Of a DNA stretch of 64,000 nt, positions 16,062-25,318 are shown one piece after another (positions within the stretch are counted from its first letter, which is position 1; each line of letters opens with the position of its first letter). The notes under the pieces were generated by a model that did no database searches, was not told where the DNA came from, and worked only from the letters and a program-made list of their open reading frames with translations. Source of the stretch: Streptomyces sp. NBC_01429 (GTDB taxonomy: Bacteria; Actinomycetota; Actinomycetes; Streptomycetales; Streptomycetaceae). The position numbers and the translations under genes were made by a program. The stretch is from positions 6,413,501 to 6,477,500 of the forward strand of contig NZ_CP109599.1 of NCBI RefSeq assembly GCF_036231945.1. The letters are read 5' to 3'.

Positions 16062-18992
16062 ATGCGACGACGCACCCCACGAGCCGACCGCGCCGCCGGC
16101 ACCGGCCGCGCCAGAGCCCGAACCGGCCGCACGAGAACGGGAGCCGGCCGAACGGGAACCGGCACCGGCCGTACCGGAACCAGAGCCGCCGCCACCGCCG
16201 TCGCGGTGTTCGCGCTGGGCGCCGCCCTGCTGCTCCCGCAGGGGCCGGCCACCGCCGCACCCGCACCCGAGGCCGCGCCCGCCGCCCCGGCCGCCGACGA
16301 CACCGACCACTGTCAGGGGCAGTGCGCCGACATCCTGCCGCCCGGCGCCAACGGCAACGCCACCCTCGCCGACATCCTCGGCAACAAGATCTTCGGCACC
16401 TTCCCGGCCCACGCCTCCGACCAGCTCGCCCGCTACGACTCCCTGGTGGCCGGGCAGAGCGGACTCACCGACGCCAAGATCACCGACTTCTTCAACGACG
16501 CCTCCTTCGGCGTCCCCTCCGGCCAGGTCGAATCCGTCACCTCCCCGCGCGAGGACGTGACGATCACCCGGGACAAGAAGACCGGCGTCCCGCACATCAA
16601 GGGCACCACCCGCTACGGCACCGAGTTCGGCGCCGGGTACGCCGCCGGGCAGGACCGCCTCTGGATGATGGACCTCTTCCGCCACATCGGCCGCGGCGAA
16701 CTGACCTCCTTCGCCGGCGGCGCCCTCTCCAACCAGGGCCTGGAGCAGCAGTTCTGGCCCTCCGCCCCGTACACGGAAGCCGACTACGAGGCCCAGGTCG
16801 AACGGATCAGGACCACCGGGGGCGAGCGCGGCGAGCTGGCCATGGCCGACGCCCAGGCGTATGTCGACGGCATCAACTCCTACCGCCAGAAGTCCAAGGA
16901 CGGCCGCTACTTCCCCGGCGAGTACGTCCTCACCGGCAAGATCGACTCGATCACCAACGTCGGTGAGATCCAGCCCTTCAAGATCACCGACCTGATCTCC
17001 ATCGCCTCCGTCGTCGGCGGCCAGTTCGGCGGCGGAGGCGGCGGCGAGGTGCAGGCCGCCCTCTCGCTCCTCGCGGCGCAGCAGAAGTACGGCGTGGCCA
17101 AGGGCACCGAGGTCTGGGAGTCGTTCCGCCAGCGCGACGACCCCGAGGCCGTCCTCACCATCCACGACGGCACCAGCTTCCCGTACGCGCGGAAGCCCGC
17201 GAACCCGCGCGGCACGGCCCTGCCCGACGCGGGCTCCGTCCAGGCCGAACCGCTGGTCTACGACCGGACGGGCTCGGCCGTCACCAACGCCAAGGCCCCC
17301 GTCAGCGCCCCCGACGAGCTGGAGCCGCTCCAGGGGATCTTCGACGACGGGGTGGTCCCGGCCGGCGCGCTCTCCGCCAAGAAGGGGATGTCCAACGCGC
17401 TGCTGGTCTCCGGGCAGCACACCGCCAGCGGCAACCCCATCGCCGTGTTCGGACCGCAAACCGGCTACTTCGCGCCACAGCTGATGATGCTCCAGGAGCT
17501 TCAGGGCCCCGGCATCAGCGCACGCGGAGTGGCCTTCGCGGGCGTCGGCATGTACGTCCAGATGGGCCGGGGCCAGGACTACGCCTGGAGCGCCACCTCC
17601 GCGCAGCAGGACATCACCGACACGTACGCCGTCGAGCTGTGCGAGCCGGGCGGCGCCACGCCGACCAAGGCGTCCACCTCGTACCTCTACCGCTCCGTCT
17701 GCACCCCGATGGAGAAGATGGAGCGCAAGAACGCCTGGAAACCGACCACCGCCGACTCCACGGCCGAGGGCTCGTACCGGCTCCAGGTCTGGCGCACGAA
17801 GTACGGCATGGTCACCCACCGCGCGACCGTCGGCGGCAAGCCCGTCGCGTACACCTCGCTGCGCACCACCTACCGGCACGAGGCCGACTCCATCATCGGC
17901 TTCCAGATGCTCAACGACCCCGGGTACGTCAAGGACGCCGCCTCCTTCCAGCAGGCCGCGCACCACATCGGCTACGCCTTCAACTGGTTCTACGCCGACT
18001 CCCGCACCGCCGGCTACTTCAACAGCGGCCTCAATCCGGTGCGGGCGGCCGGAGTCGACGCCTCGCTTCCGGTGAAGGCCGAGCAGGCGTACGAGTGGCA
18101 GGGGTTCGACCCGGCCCACAACACCGCGTCCTACACGCCCTTCGCCCAGCATCCGCAGTCCGTCGGACAGGACTACTACATCTCCTGGAACAACCGGCAG
18201 GCCAAGGAGTACGACGCGGCGGGCTTCGGCTACGGCGCGGTGCACCGCGGTGATCTGCTCGACGACCGGGTCAAGGCGCTGGTGGCCAAGGGCGGCGTCA
18301 CCCGTGCCTCGCTCACCCGCGCGATGGCCGACGCGGCGGTGACCGACCTCCGGGGCGAGCAGGTGCTGCCCACGCTGCTCAAGGTGATCCGCTCCGCGCC
18401 CGTCACCGACACGGCGCTGAACACCGTCGTCCAGCAGTTGGAGAGCTGGCGCGCCGCCGGATCGCCGCGCAAGGAGACCAAGCAGGGTTCGCACGTCTAC
18501 ACCGACGCCGCCGCCGTGCGGATCATGGACGCCTGGTGGCCCCGGCTGGTCGAGGCCCAGTACAGGCCGGGCCTCGGGAGCGGGCTCTACGAGGCGCTCA
18601 CCGCGTCGCTCCAGATCGACGAATCCCCGGCGTCGAGCCACGGTCCGACGGGCGCGCACAGCGGCTCGTCGTTCCAGTACGGATGGTGGGGCTATGTCGA
18701 CAAGGACCTGCGCCAGGTCCTCGGCGACCCGGTCCTGGCACCGGCCCCGGTCACGTACTGCGGGGACGGCTCCCCGGCCGCGTGCCGCGAGACGCTCCTG
18801 TCCACCCTGAAGACGGCGGCGGCCGTACCGGTCAAGGAGGTCTACCCGGGGGACGAGAACTGCTCGGCCGGTGACCAGTGGTGCACGGACTCGATCATCC
18901 ACAGCGCGCTGGGAGGTATCAGCCACCCGAAGGTCAACTGGCAGAACAGGCCGACGTATCAGCAGGTGGTGGAGTTCCCCTCGCACCGCTGA
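16062..18992 (+). CDS. Secreted penicillin-acylase-family Ntn hydrolase
   Basis: 976 residues. The N-terminus is very basic and repetitive (GRTGTG-type repeats, about 14-41), then a hydrophobic helix AAATAVAVFALGAALLL and an Ala-rich cleavage region near residue 66, so it is probably exported. The mature part has the acylase pattern: GVPHIKGTTRYGTEFGAGYAAGQDRLWMMDLFR in the alpha region, and MSNALLVSGQHTASGNPIAVFGPQTGYFAPQ, where the Ser after KKGM is the expected autocatalytic nucleophile. Substrates of this family include beta-lactams, quorum-sensing acyl-homoserine lactones and echinocandins; which applies is unknown. It is monocistronic and ends at a strong hairpin. Confidence 0.85.
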   Translation: MRRRTPRADRAAGTGRARARTGRTRTGAGRTGTGTGRTGTRAAATAVAVFALGAALLLPQGPATAAPAPEAAPAAPAADDTDHCQGQCADILPPGANGNATLADILGNKIFGTFPAHASDQLARYDSLVAGQSGLTDAKITDFFNDASFGVPSGQVESVTSPREDVTITRDKKTGVPHIKGTTRYGTEFGAGYAAGQDRLWMMDLFRHIGRGELTSFAGGALSNQGLEQQFWPSAPYTEADYEAQVERIRTTGGERGELAMADAQAYVDGINSYRQKSKDGRYFPGEYVLTGKIDSITNVGEIQPFKITDLISIASVVGGQFGGGGGGEVQAALSLLAAQQKYGVAKGTEVWESFRQRDDPEAVLTIHDGTSFPYARKPANPRGTALPDAGSVQAEPLVYDRTGSAVTNAKAPVSAPDELEPLQGIFDDGVVPAGALSAKKGMSNALLVSGQHTASGNPIAVFGPQTGYFAPQLMMLQELQGPGISARGVAFAGVGMYVQMGRGQDYAWSATSAQQDITDTYAVELCEPGGATPTKASTSYLYRSVCTPMEKMERKNAWKPTTADSTAEGSYRLQVWRTKYGMVTHRATVGGKPVAYTSLRTTYRHEADSIIGFQMLNDPGYVKDAASFQQAAHHIGYAFNWFYADSRTAGYFNSGLNPVRAAGVDASLPVKAEQAYEWQGFDPAHNTASYTPFAQHPQSVGQDYYISWNNRQAKEYDAAGFGYGAVHRGDLLDDRVKALVAKGGVTRASLTRAMADAAVTDLRGEQVLPTLLKVIRSAPVTDTALNTVVQQLESWRAAGSPRKETKQGSHVYTDAAAVRIMDAWWPRLVEAQYRPGLGSGLYEALTASLQIDESPASSHGPTGAHSGSSFQYGWWGYVDKDLRQVLGDPVLAPAPVTYCGDGSPAACRETLLSTLKTAAAVPVKEVYPGDENCSAGDQWCTDSIIHSALGGISHPKVNWQNRPTYQQVVEFPSHR

Positions 18993-19024
18993 CCGCCCAC
19001 CGCCCCCGGGGCGGGACCGGCGCG

Positions 19025-19059
19025 GGTGGCCGGACCGTATCGCCTACGGTCCGGCCACC
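19025..19059. terminator. Strong bidirectional hairpin terminator
   Basis: A perfect 15-bp stem: GGTGGCCGGACCGTA (19025-19039) and its complement (19045-19059) with a five-base loop. It separates the acylase gene from the convergent MerR gene and overlaps the last MerR codons. Confidence 0.75.
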
Positions 19060-19424
19060 GACGGCCGCAGGGTCTCGCGGTGTTCCCGGGCCGTGGCCAT
19101 CAGCCCGTCGAGGGTGTCCCGGGTGCGGACGAGGTCGGCGATGTGCCGCGAGAGCCGCTCGCGCTCCTGCGCCATGCGCTCCATGGCGGCGTCGGAATTC
19201 GCCTCGCTGGGCGCGTAGGCGCAGGGCAGCAGCTCGGCGATGGTGCTGCTGGAGAGCCCCGCGGCGTACAGGCGCTGGATGAACGCCACCCGTTCGACGA
19301 CGTCCTCCCGGTAATGCCGCTGCCCGCCGGTGCTGCGGACGCTGGCGAGCAGACCCTGCTCCTCGTAATAGCGCAAGGACCGGATGCTCACTCCGGCCCG
19401 TGACGCCAGCTCTCCGATACGCAC
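19044..19424 (-). CDS. MerR-family transcriptional regulator
   Basis: 126 residues. I place the start at the GTG at 19424 (read as MRIGELASRAGVSIRSLRYYEEQGLL), because GGGAGG lies six bases upstream and MerR proteins normally begin this way; longer starts (ATG at 19472) would run through the divergent promoter operator. The HTH and wing (STGGQRHYREDVVERVAFIQRL) are followed by a dimerisation helix with MAQERERLSRHIADLVRTRDTLDGLM. No metal- or cluster-binding Cys pair is seen (one Cys only), so an organic or electrophile signal is more likely. Divergent from the flavin reductase gene it probably activates. Confidence 0.85.
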   Translation of the reverse strand: MRIGELASRAGVSIRSLRYYEEQGLLASVRSTGGQRHYREDVVERVAFIQRLYAAGLSSSTIAELLPCAYAPSEANSDAAMERMAQERERLSRHIADLVRTRDTLDGLMATAREHRETLRPSVAGP

Positions 19425-19459
19425 CTGGGGCCTCCCGGATGTGATGCGCGGCACAGGAC

Positions 19460-19491
19460 TTGCCTCTGACATCAATGTGAGGTTCTAGCGT
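19460..19491 (+). promoter_or_regulatory. MerR-type promoter/operator for the flavin reductase gene
   Basis: TTGCCT (19460-19465) and TAGCGT (19486-19491) are spaced by 20 bases, longer than normal as in MerR-activated promoters. Between them, CCTC (19463-19466) and GAGG (19479-19482) form the ends of a 20-bp dyad, followed by TTCTAG. This layout matches what I know of MerR/NmlR-type target promoters. Confidence 0.6.
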
Positions 19492-19540
19492 AGTCGCTGT
19501 GCCCGTGACCTGGGCGCCACGGAACGAGGAGATCTGCGCG

Positions 19541-20611
19541 ATGACCCTTTTCAGCAGCTACCGGCTCGGCGGACTGACCCTGCCCAACCGCGTGGTGATG
19601 GCCCCGATGACACGGGTCCGGGCCGCCGCCGGCGGTCTGGCGACGCCGTCGATGGCGACGTACTACGCCCAGCGGGCGACGGCCGGGCTGATCGTGAGCG
19701 AGGGGGTGCAGCCGAGCCTGATCGGGCAGTCCAACCCGGGGACACCGGGGCTGCACACCGACGAGCAGGTCACCGCGTGGCGCCCGGTGACCGCCGCCGT
19801 GCACGCCAACGGCGGACGGATCTTCGCGCAGCTCATGCACGGCGGACGGGTCTCCCACCCCGAGACGATCGGAACCCGGCCGGTCGGGCCCTCGGCCGTG
19901 GCCGCCGTCGGTGACGTGTTCACCCCCTCGGGCCCGCAGCCCGCGCCGGTGCCGCGCGCCCTGGAGACCGCCGAGGTGCCCGAGCACGCGGAGTCGTACG
20001 GCGCGGCCGCCCGGCGCGCCGTCGACGCGGGCTTCGACGGCGTGGAGCTGCACGGCGCCAACGGCTACCTCATCTCGCAGTTCCTGTCGTCCAACGGCAA
20101 CCTGCGCTCGGACCGCTACGGCGGCTCGGTGGCCAACCGGATCCGGTTCGCCGTCGAGGCGGTGTCCGCGACCGTCGAGGCCGTCGGCGCCGACAGGACC
20201 GGCATCCGCCTCTCCCCGGGCGGCGGGTTCTGGGGAGTGGAGGAGCACGACGCGCTCCAGCTCCACACCGCGCTGCTGACCGAGCTGGCCCGCCTGGAGG
20301 TCGCGTACGTCCACCTCGAAGCCACCATCGGCGACGACGTGCTGCGCGACCTGCGCCGCGCGTGGCCCGGCACCCTCGTCATGAACCCGGTGTTCCCGAT
20401 GGGGCCGAAGCAGACCGAGCGGGCCGACGCCGACCGCTGGCTCGGCCTCGGCGCCGACCTCATCAGCTTCGGCCGCGGCTTCATCGCCAACCCCGACCTG
20501 GTCGAGCGGCTGCGTACGGGACTCCCGGTCGCGCCCGTCGACGAGGCCACGTACTACCAGGGCGGTGACGCGGGTTATCTGACCTACCCGGCGTATCAGC
20601 ACGCGGCCTGA
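19541..20611 (+). CDS. Old yellow enzyme-type alkene reductase (NADH:flavin oxidoreductase)
   Basis: 356 residues, start ATG at 19541 with GAGGAG upstream. Fold marks: NRVVMAPMTR at the FMN phosphate side, AQLMHGGRVSHP, substrate-binding His/Asn in VELHGANGYLISQFLSSNGNLRSDRYGG, and SFGRGFIANPDLVERL near the end. It reduces activated C=C bonds (enones, nitro compounds, maleimides) with FMN and NAD(P)H. It is divergent from the MerR gene; induction by reactive electrophiles via MerR is a reasonable inference. Confidence 0.9.
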   Translation: MTLFSSYRLGGLTLPNRVVMAPMTRVRAAAGGLATPSMATYYAQRATAGLIVSEGVQPSLIGQSNPGTPGLHTDEQVTAWRPVTAAVHANGGRIFAQLMHGGRVSHPETIGTRPVGPSAVAAVGDVFTPSGPQPAPVPRALETAEVPEHAESYGAAARRAVDAGFDGVELHGANGYLISQFLSSNGNLRSDRYGGSVANRIRFAVEAVSATVEAVGADRTGIRLSPGGGFWGVEEHDALQLHTALLTELARLEVAYVHLEATIGDDVLRDLRRAWPGTLVMNPVFPMGPKQTERADADRWLGLGADLISFGRGFIANPDLVERLRTGLPVAPVDEATYYQGGDAGYLTYPAYQHAA

Positions 20612-20668
20612 CACCGGGCAGGTCCTGACGCCGGGCCGGTCCGGACCTCCGGCCGGCCCGGTGTCAGG
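20607..20668. terminator. Long hairpin terminator between convergent genes
   Basis: CCTGACACCGGGC (20607-20619) and its perfect complement (20656-20668), with a further GC-rich stem inside. The left arm includes the stop codon of the flavin reductase; the right arm lies just before the end of the NamZ-like gene. Confidence 0.7.
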
Positions 20669-20677
20669 TCCGTCCTG

Positions 20678-21994
20678 TCACCGGTAGAGCAGGTACTGCC
20701 GTCGTACGGCGCGGAACGCGGCCAGTTCGTCCCGCCAGGCCCCGACGATCTCGTCCGTGTCCGCGCCCGCGTCGATCATCGTACGGACGCCGGTGGAGCC
20801 GGTCAGCTTGTCGATCCAGTGGTCGGCGCGCCAGGCGAAGCCGCTCCATGTCCGCCTCGCCGTCACCAGCAGGGCGATCGCGGTGCGCACCGGGTCGAAG
20901 GCCGCGCGGTCGTGGACGTGCAGCTGTACGCCGCCGACGGTGCGGCCCTCGAACTTGGAGAACGTCGGCGCGAAGTACGCCTCGCGCAGGCGCACGCCCG
21001 GCAGGGACAGGGCGTTGGCCGCCTCGGCCCACCTCCCGTCGATGCCCTCCGCGCCCAGCAGTTCGAACGGGCGGGTGGTACCGCGGCCCTCCGAGAGGTT
21101 CGTGCCCTCGAAGAGGCAGGTCCCCGCGTAGACCAGTGCGGTGTCGGGGGTGGGCATGTTGGGGCTCGGCGGCACCCAGGGCAGCCCTGTCGCGTCGAAG
21201 AAGTCACCGCGCCGCCAGCCCGACATGGGGACGGTCTCCAGCTGTACGGGCCGCGCCAGGAACTCGCCGTTGAACAGCCGCGCCAGCTCCGTGACGGTCA
21301 TGCCGTGCGCCTGGGCGATCGGCTCGCGGCCGACGAAGGTGGCGAACTCGCGGCGCAGGACCGGCCCGAGGGCCGCGCGCCCGGTCACCGGATTGGGCCG
21401 GTCCAGCACGACGAAGCGCTTGCCCGCCCCGGCCGCCGCCTCCATGCAGTCGTACAGCGTCCAGATGTACGTGTAGAAACGGGCGCCCGCGTCCTGGATG
21501 TCGAAGACGACGGTGTCGACGCCGGAGGCGGTGAAGACGTCCGCCAGCGGCCCGCCGCTCTTCAGGTACGTGTCGTAGACCGGCAGCCCGGTCGCCGGAT
21601 CGTCGTACCGCCCCTCGGAGCCGCCCGCCTGGGCCGTCCCCCGGAAGCCGTGTTCCGGGCCGAAGACCGCGATCAGGTCGACCCGTCGGTCGGCGTGCAT
21701 GACGTCCACGATGTGGCGTACGTCGGGGGTGATCCCGGTCGGGTTGGTGACGACGCCGACCTTCTGCCCCGACAGCCGTTGGTAGCCGTCGGCGGCGAGC
21801 CGGTCGAAGCCGGTGCGTACGCGCGCCGCGTCGCCGGGGCGCGCGTGACCGGGGCGCGCGTGACCGGGGTGCGCGTCTCCGGCGTGCGCGTCGCCGGGGT
21901 GCGCGTCTCCGGCGTGTGCGGAGGACGCGCCGCTCACCGCCAGTGCTCCCGCCATCCCGCCCGCGCCCAGCAGGCCCCGTCTGGACAGGTTCAT
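20678..21994 (-). CDS. Tat-exported DUF1343 protein, NamZ-like exo-N-acetylmuramidase
   Basis: 438 residues from the ATG at 21994 (GGAGGTGG six bases upstream). The N-terminus is a Tat-like signal (NLSRRGLLGAGGMAGALAVSG, Ala-x-Ala near 28). DUF1343 features: KVGVVTNPTGITPD, AVFGPEHGFRGTAQAG, VFDIQDAGARFYTYIWTLYDCMEAA and PPSPNMPTPDTALVYAGTCLFEGTNLSEGRGTTRPFE. Bacillus YbbC/NamZ of this family removes terminal MurNAc from peptidoglycan fragments, so a role in cell-wall recycling is likely. Between signal and domain is a repeat of five-residue units (GDAHP/GHARP), coded by six 15-bp DNA repeats. Confidence 0.82.
   Translation of the reverse strand: MNLSRRGLLGAGGMAGALAVSGASSAHAGDAHPGDAHAGDAHPGHARPGHARPGDAARVRTGFDRLAADGYQRLSGQKVGVVTNPTGITPDVRHIVDVMHADRRVDLIAVFGPEHGFRGTAQAGGSEGRYDDPATGLPVYDTYLKSGGPLADVFTASGVDTVVFDIQDAGARFYTYIWTLYDCMEAAAGAGKRFVVLDRPNPVTGRAALGPVLRREFATFVGREPIAQAHGMTVTELARLFNGEFLARPVQLETVPMSGWRRGDFFDATGLPWVPPSPNMPTPDTALVYAGTCLFEGTNLSEGRGTTRPFELLGAEGIDGRWAEAANALSLPGVRLREAYFAPTFSKFEGRTVGGVQLHVHDRAAFDPVRTAIALLVTARRTWSGFAWRADHWIDKLTGSTGVRTMIDAGADTDEIVGAWRDELAAFRAVRRQYLLYR
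21830..21919. repeat. 15-bp coding tandem repeat, six units
   Basis: Six 15-bp units (GTCGCCGGGGCGCGC and variants) in the NamZ-like gene, coding for Gly-Asp-Ala-His-Pro-type pentapeptides just after the signal peptide. As the unit is a multiple of three, gain or loss would only change linker length. Confidence 0.85.
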
Positions 21995-22108
21995 CGCGCC
22001 ACCTCCGTGATCGGACGCCGTCATGGCCACGCACGCTAACGCCTGCGGCGGGCCGGGGGAACGAGGCGTACCCGGCGCCCCGCCGCCGCTCCGGCCTCTT
22101 CCCCCGCT

Positions 22109-22129
22109 ACATACCGACTGGTTAGTCTG
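22109..22129. promoter_or_regulatory. Operator-like site (CATACCGACTGGT core)
   Basis: ACATACCGACTGGTTAGTC lies 60-80 bases before the SDR gene that heads the SDR/acyl-CoA ligase/TetR cluster. The core is shared with sites at 4219 and 29418. The TetR gene at 24725-25318 in the same cluster is the likely binder. Confidence 0.55.
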
Positions 22130-22187
22130 CTCGGGTCGACACTGCGGTCGGCAGCGTGGAACCGGAACGCCGGAAAGGCGGGGCCTG

Positions 22188-22955
22188 ATGGACGCGGTAC
22201 GCGGTGCGCGGGTTGTGGTCACGGGGGCGGGCGGCGGCATCGGCGCCGCGCTCGCCCGCAGATTCGCCGCCGAGGGGGCCCGGGTGGTGGTCAACGACCT
22301 CGACGCGGAGAAGGCCAGTGCCGTCGCCGCCGAGATCGGTGCCGTCGCGGTTCCCGGCGATGCCTCCCTGATCGTCGAGGACGCCCGCGAGGCGCTCGGC
22401 GGCACCGTCGACATCTACTGCGCCAACGCCGGAGTCGGCTCGCCACCCGGCCGTACGCTGCCCGACGACGAGGTCTGGGCGACGGCCTGGGACGTCAACG
22501 TGATGGCGCACGTTCGGGCGAGCCGGGCGCTCATCCCGGCCTGGCTGGAGCGCGGCAGCGGCCGGTTCGTCTCCACCGTCTCCGCCGCCGGGCTGCTCAC
22601 CATGATCGGCGAGGCGCCTTACAGTGTCACCAAGCACGGCGCCCTCGCGTACGCGGAATGGCTCGCGCTGACCTACCGGCACCGGGGCCTCAAGGTCCAC
22701 GCCATCTGTCCGCAGGGGGTCCGTACGGACATGCTCATCTCCACCGGAAGCGCCGGGGAACTGGTGCTGATGCCGACCGCCATCGAACCCGAGGCCGTTG
22801 CCGACGCCTTGTTCGCGGCCATGGCGGAGGATCGTTTCCTCGTACTGCCGCACCCCGAGGTGGCCGGTTACTTCCGGGCGCGCGCCGGTGACACCGATCG
22901 CTGGCTGAAGTCCATGAACGGGGTCCAGCGCACCTGGGAAGAGGGCGGCGCATGA
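22188..22955 (+). CDS. Short-chain dehydrogenase/reductase
   Basis: 255 residues. Cofactor motif VVVTGAGGGIGAALARRF, an acidic residue after the second strand (VVNDLD) suggesting NAD preference, NAG motif IYCANAGVG, catalytic Ser in STVSAAG, and YSVTKHGAL with Tyr and Lys. It would interconvert a hydroxy and keto group. The last four bases overlap the start of the acyl-CoA ligase (ATGA), so they are one operon; a role in acyl-CoA breakdown is inferred. Confidence 0.88.
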   Translation: MDAVRGARVVVTGAGGGIGAALARRFAAEGARVVVNDLDAEKASAVAAEIGAVAVPGDASLIVEDAREALGGTVDIYCANAGVGSPPGRTLPDDEVWATAWDVNVMAHVRASRALIPAWLERGSGRFVSTVSAAGLLTMIGEAPYSVTKHGALAYAEWLALTYRHRGLKVHAICPQGVRTDMLISTGSAGELVLMPTAIEPEAVADALFAAMAEDRFLVLPHPEVAGYFRARAGDTDRWLKSMNGVQRTWEEGGA

Positions 22956-24652
22956 CCCCGGCACCGGACGGCGGGATACGCGACAACGGCCAGGACACGG
23001 GCGGTTCGGTCTACGCGGCCCAGCCCTGGCTCGGCCTGCTCAGCGCGGCCCAGCGGGCCCCCCTCGACCCACCGCCCTCCGTCGTCCACGCCTTCCGGGC
23101 CGCCGCCGCCCGCGTACCCGGGCGCACCGCGCTCGCCTACTTCGACGGCCGCCTCGACTACCGCGAGACCGACGCGCTGTCCGACTCCGTGGCGGGCCAT
23201 CTCGCCGCCCGGGGCCTGGAGCCGGGCGACCGGGTCGCGATCATGCTCCAGAACACCCCGCACTTCGTCCTCGCGCTGCTCGGCGCCTGGAAGGCCGGCG
23301 CGGTCGTCGTACCGGTCAACCCCATGTACAAGTCCGCCGAGGTCGCCCATGTCCTGCGGGACGCCGAGGCGACGGCGGTGATCTGCGCGGACCGCGGCTG
23401 GGACGCCTTCCTGCGCGACACGGCCGCCGCCTCGCCCGTACGGATCGCCCTCACCGCCTGCGAGCTGGACTTCCAGACCCGCGACGACACCCGCGTCCTC
23501 GGCTTCACGCGGCAGCCCCCGCCCGGCGACGCCGACGACCTGCTGGCCGTCGCCCGCGCCGGTCTCGCCGCGCCCGCCGGCCGCGATCCGGCCGCCGGTG
23601 ACACGGCGCTGATCAGCTACACGTCCGGTACGAGCGGCACCCCCAAGGGCGCCATGAACGCCCACGGCAACATCATGTACAACGCCGAGCGCCAGCGGAC
23701 CGGCCACCCCGTGGACGAGGGCTCCTGCTACTTCGCCCTCGCGCCCCTCTTCCACATCACCGGCCTGGTCTGCGAACTGGCCGCCTGCTTCGCCAACGCC
23801 GGCACCCTGGCCCTGGCCTACCGCTTCCACCCCGGCGTGGTCCTCGACGCCTTCGCCGAGCACCGGCCCGCGTACACCGTCGGCCCCTCCACCGCCTTCA
23901 TGGCGCTCGCCGCCCACCCGGACGTCACCCGCGAGCACTTCTCCTCGTTCCGGGTGATCTCCTCGGGCGGCGCGCCACTGCCGCCCGCGCTGGTCGAGAA
24001 GTTCCGCGCGGACATCGGCCCGTACATCCGCAACGGTTACGGGCTCACCGAGTGCACCGCGCCCTGCGCCGCCGTACCCCCCGAGAGGTTCGCGCCGGTG
24101 GATCCGGTCTCCGGCACGCTCTCGGTGGGCGCGCCGGGGCCCGACACGGTCGTGCGGATCATCGACGAGCGGGGCGCTGACGTGCCCTTCGGCGAGCAGG
24201 GCGAGATCGCGGTACGCGGCCCGCAGGTCGTCTCCGGCTACTGGCGGGCGCCCGGGGCGACCGCCGCCACGTTCCCGGACGGCGAACTGCGCACCGGTGA
24301 CATCGGCTTCATGGACCGCGACGGCTGGCTCTACGTGGTCGACCGCAAGAAGGACATGATCAACGCCTCCGGATTCAAGGTGTGGCCGCGCGAGGTCGAG
24401 GACGTGCTCTACGGCCACCCCGAGGTGCGCGAGGCGGCCGTGGTCGGCGTCCCCGACGCCTACCGGGGCGAGAGCGTGAAGGCGTACGTCAGCCTGCGCC
24501 CCGGCGCCACGGTGGACCCCGGCGAACTGCGCGCGTACTGCCGCGAGCGGCTCGCCGCGTACAAGTACCCGCGCGAGGTCGAGATCCTGCCCGAGCTGCC
24601 CAAGACCACGAGTGGGAAGATCCTCAGACGGGAACTGCGTTCCCTGCCGTAG
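22952..24652 (+). CDS. Acyl-CoA synthetase (AMP-forming ligase)
   Basis: 566 residues. P-loop TSGTSGTPKGAMNAHGNI, NGYGLTECT for the aryl/acyl pocket, ELRTGDIGFMDRDGWLYVVDRKKDMINASGFKVWPREVEDVL for the hinge, and the C-terminal catalytic Lys in PKTTSGKILRREL are all present, so it looks active. It activates a carboxylic acid to its CoA thioester; chain length cannot be judged. Middle gene of SDR-ligase-TetR; 72 bases precede the TetR start. Confidence 0.9.
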   Translation: MTPAPDGGIRDNGQDTGGSVYAAQPWLGLLSAAQRAPLDPPPSVVHAFRAAAARVPGRTALAYFDGRLDYRETDALSDSVAGHLAARGLEPGDRVAIMLQNTPHFVLALLGAWKAGAVVVPVNPMYKSAEVAHVLRDAEATAVICADRGWDAFLRDTAAASPVRIALTACELDFQTRDDTRVLGFTRQPPPGDADDLLAVARAGLAAPAGRDPAAGDTALISYTSGTSGTPKGAMNAHGNIMYNAERQRTGHPVDEGSCYFALAPLFHITGLVCELAACFANAGTLALAYRFHPGVVLDAFAEHRPAYTVGPSTAFMALAAHPDVTREHFSSFRVISSGGAPLPPALVEKFRADIGPYIRNGYGLTECTAPCAAVPPERFAPVDPVSGTLSVGAPGPDTVVRIIDERGADVPFGEQGEIAVRGPQVVSGYWRAPGATAATFPDGELRTGDIGFMDRDGWLYVVDRKKDMINASGFKVWPREVEDVLYGHPEVREAAVVGVPDAYRGESVKAYVSLRPGATVDPGELRAYCRERLAAYKYPREVEILPELPKTTSGKILRRELRSLP

Positions 24653-24724
24653 GCGTCGGACGGGGAGAGCGGCCGAACGCCGCACGGCACGGCACGGCAC
24701 GGAGCGGAAGGCGGGTGGCCGAGC

Positions 24725-25318
24725 ATGGCGAGAACGACGGACGGGGACGGCACCCCCGTACCCCAGCGGCTGCTGGCCGCCGCCACCCGGCTGTTCGCCG
24801 AGCGCGGCTACGACCGCACCTCGGTCCAGGAGATCGTCGAGGCGGCGGGGGTCACCAAGGGCGCGCTCTACCACTACTTCGGCTCCAAGGAGGATCTCCT
24901 CCAGGAGGTCTACGCCCGCGTGCTCCGGCTCCAGCAGGAGCGCCTGGACGCCTTCGCCGACGCCGACGGGCCGGTGGAGCGCCGACTGCGCGCCGCCGCG
25001 GCGGACGTCGTCGTGACGACGATCGAGAACCTGGACGACGCCGCGATCTTCTTCCGCTCCATGCACCACCTGAGCCCGGAGAAGAACAAGCGGGTACGGC
25101 AGGAACGGCGCCGCTACCACGAGCGATTCCGCGCGCTGGTCGAGGAGGGCCAGCGCGGCGGCGTCTTCTCCACCGCCACCCCCGCCGACCTGGTGGTGGA
25201 CTACCACTTCGGCTCGGTCCACCACCTGTCCACCTGGTACCGCCCGGACGGCCCGCTCACCCCGCAGCAGGTCGCGGACCACCTCGCGGACCTGCTGCTG
25301 CGGGCACTGCGTCCATAA
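24725..25318 (+). CDS. TetR-family regulator of the acyl-CoA cluster
   Basis: 197 residues. HTH: TSVQEIVEAAGVTKGALYHYFGSKEDLLQEVYARVL. The C-terminal domain includes FFRSMHHLSPEKNKRVRQERRRYHERFRALVEEG, a pattern I associate with acyl-CoA-responsive (KstR2/FadR-type) TetR proteins. It is the third gene of the SDR-ligase operon, and the site at 22109 in front of that operon, repeated at 29418, is the candidate target. Ligand and sites are inferred. Confidence 0.85.
   Translation: MARTTDGDGTPVPQRLLAAATRLFAERGYDRTSVQEIVEAAGVTKGALYHYFGSKEDLLQEVYARVLRLQQERLDAFADADGPVERRLRAAAADVVVTTIENLDDAAIFFRSMHHLSPEKNKRVRQERRRYHERFRALVEEGQRGGVFSTATPADLVVDYHFGSVHHLSTWYRPDGPLTPQQVADHLADLLLRALRP

Noticed and set aside
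16014..18986. A 990-residue open frame antisense to the acylase gene
   Set aside because: High GC leaves antisense frames open. The sense frame has clear acylase motifs and signal peptide; the antisense product is Gly/Val/Arg-rich without domains.
22868..25282. An 804-residue minus-strand frame over the acyl-CoA ligase and TetR genes
   Set aside because: Both sense genes have complete family motifs; the antisense frame is His/Gly/Asp/Arg-rich shadow.
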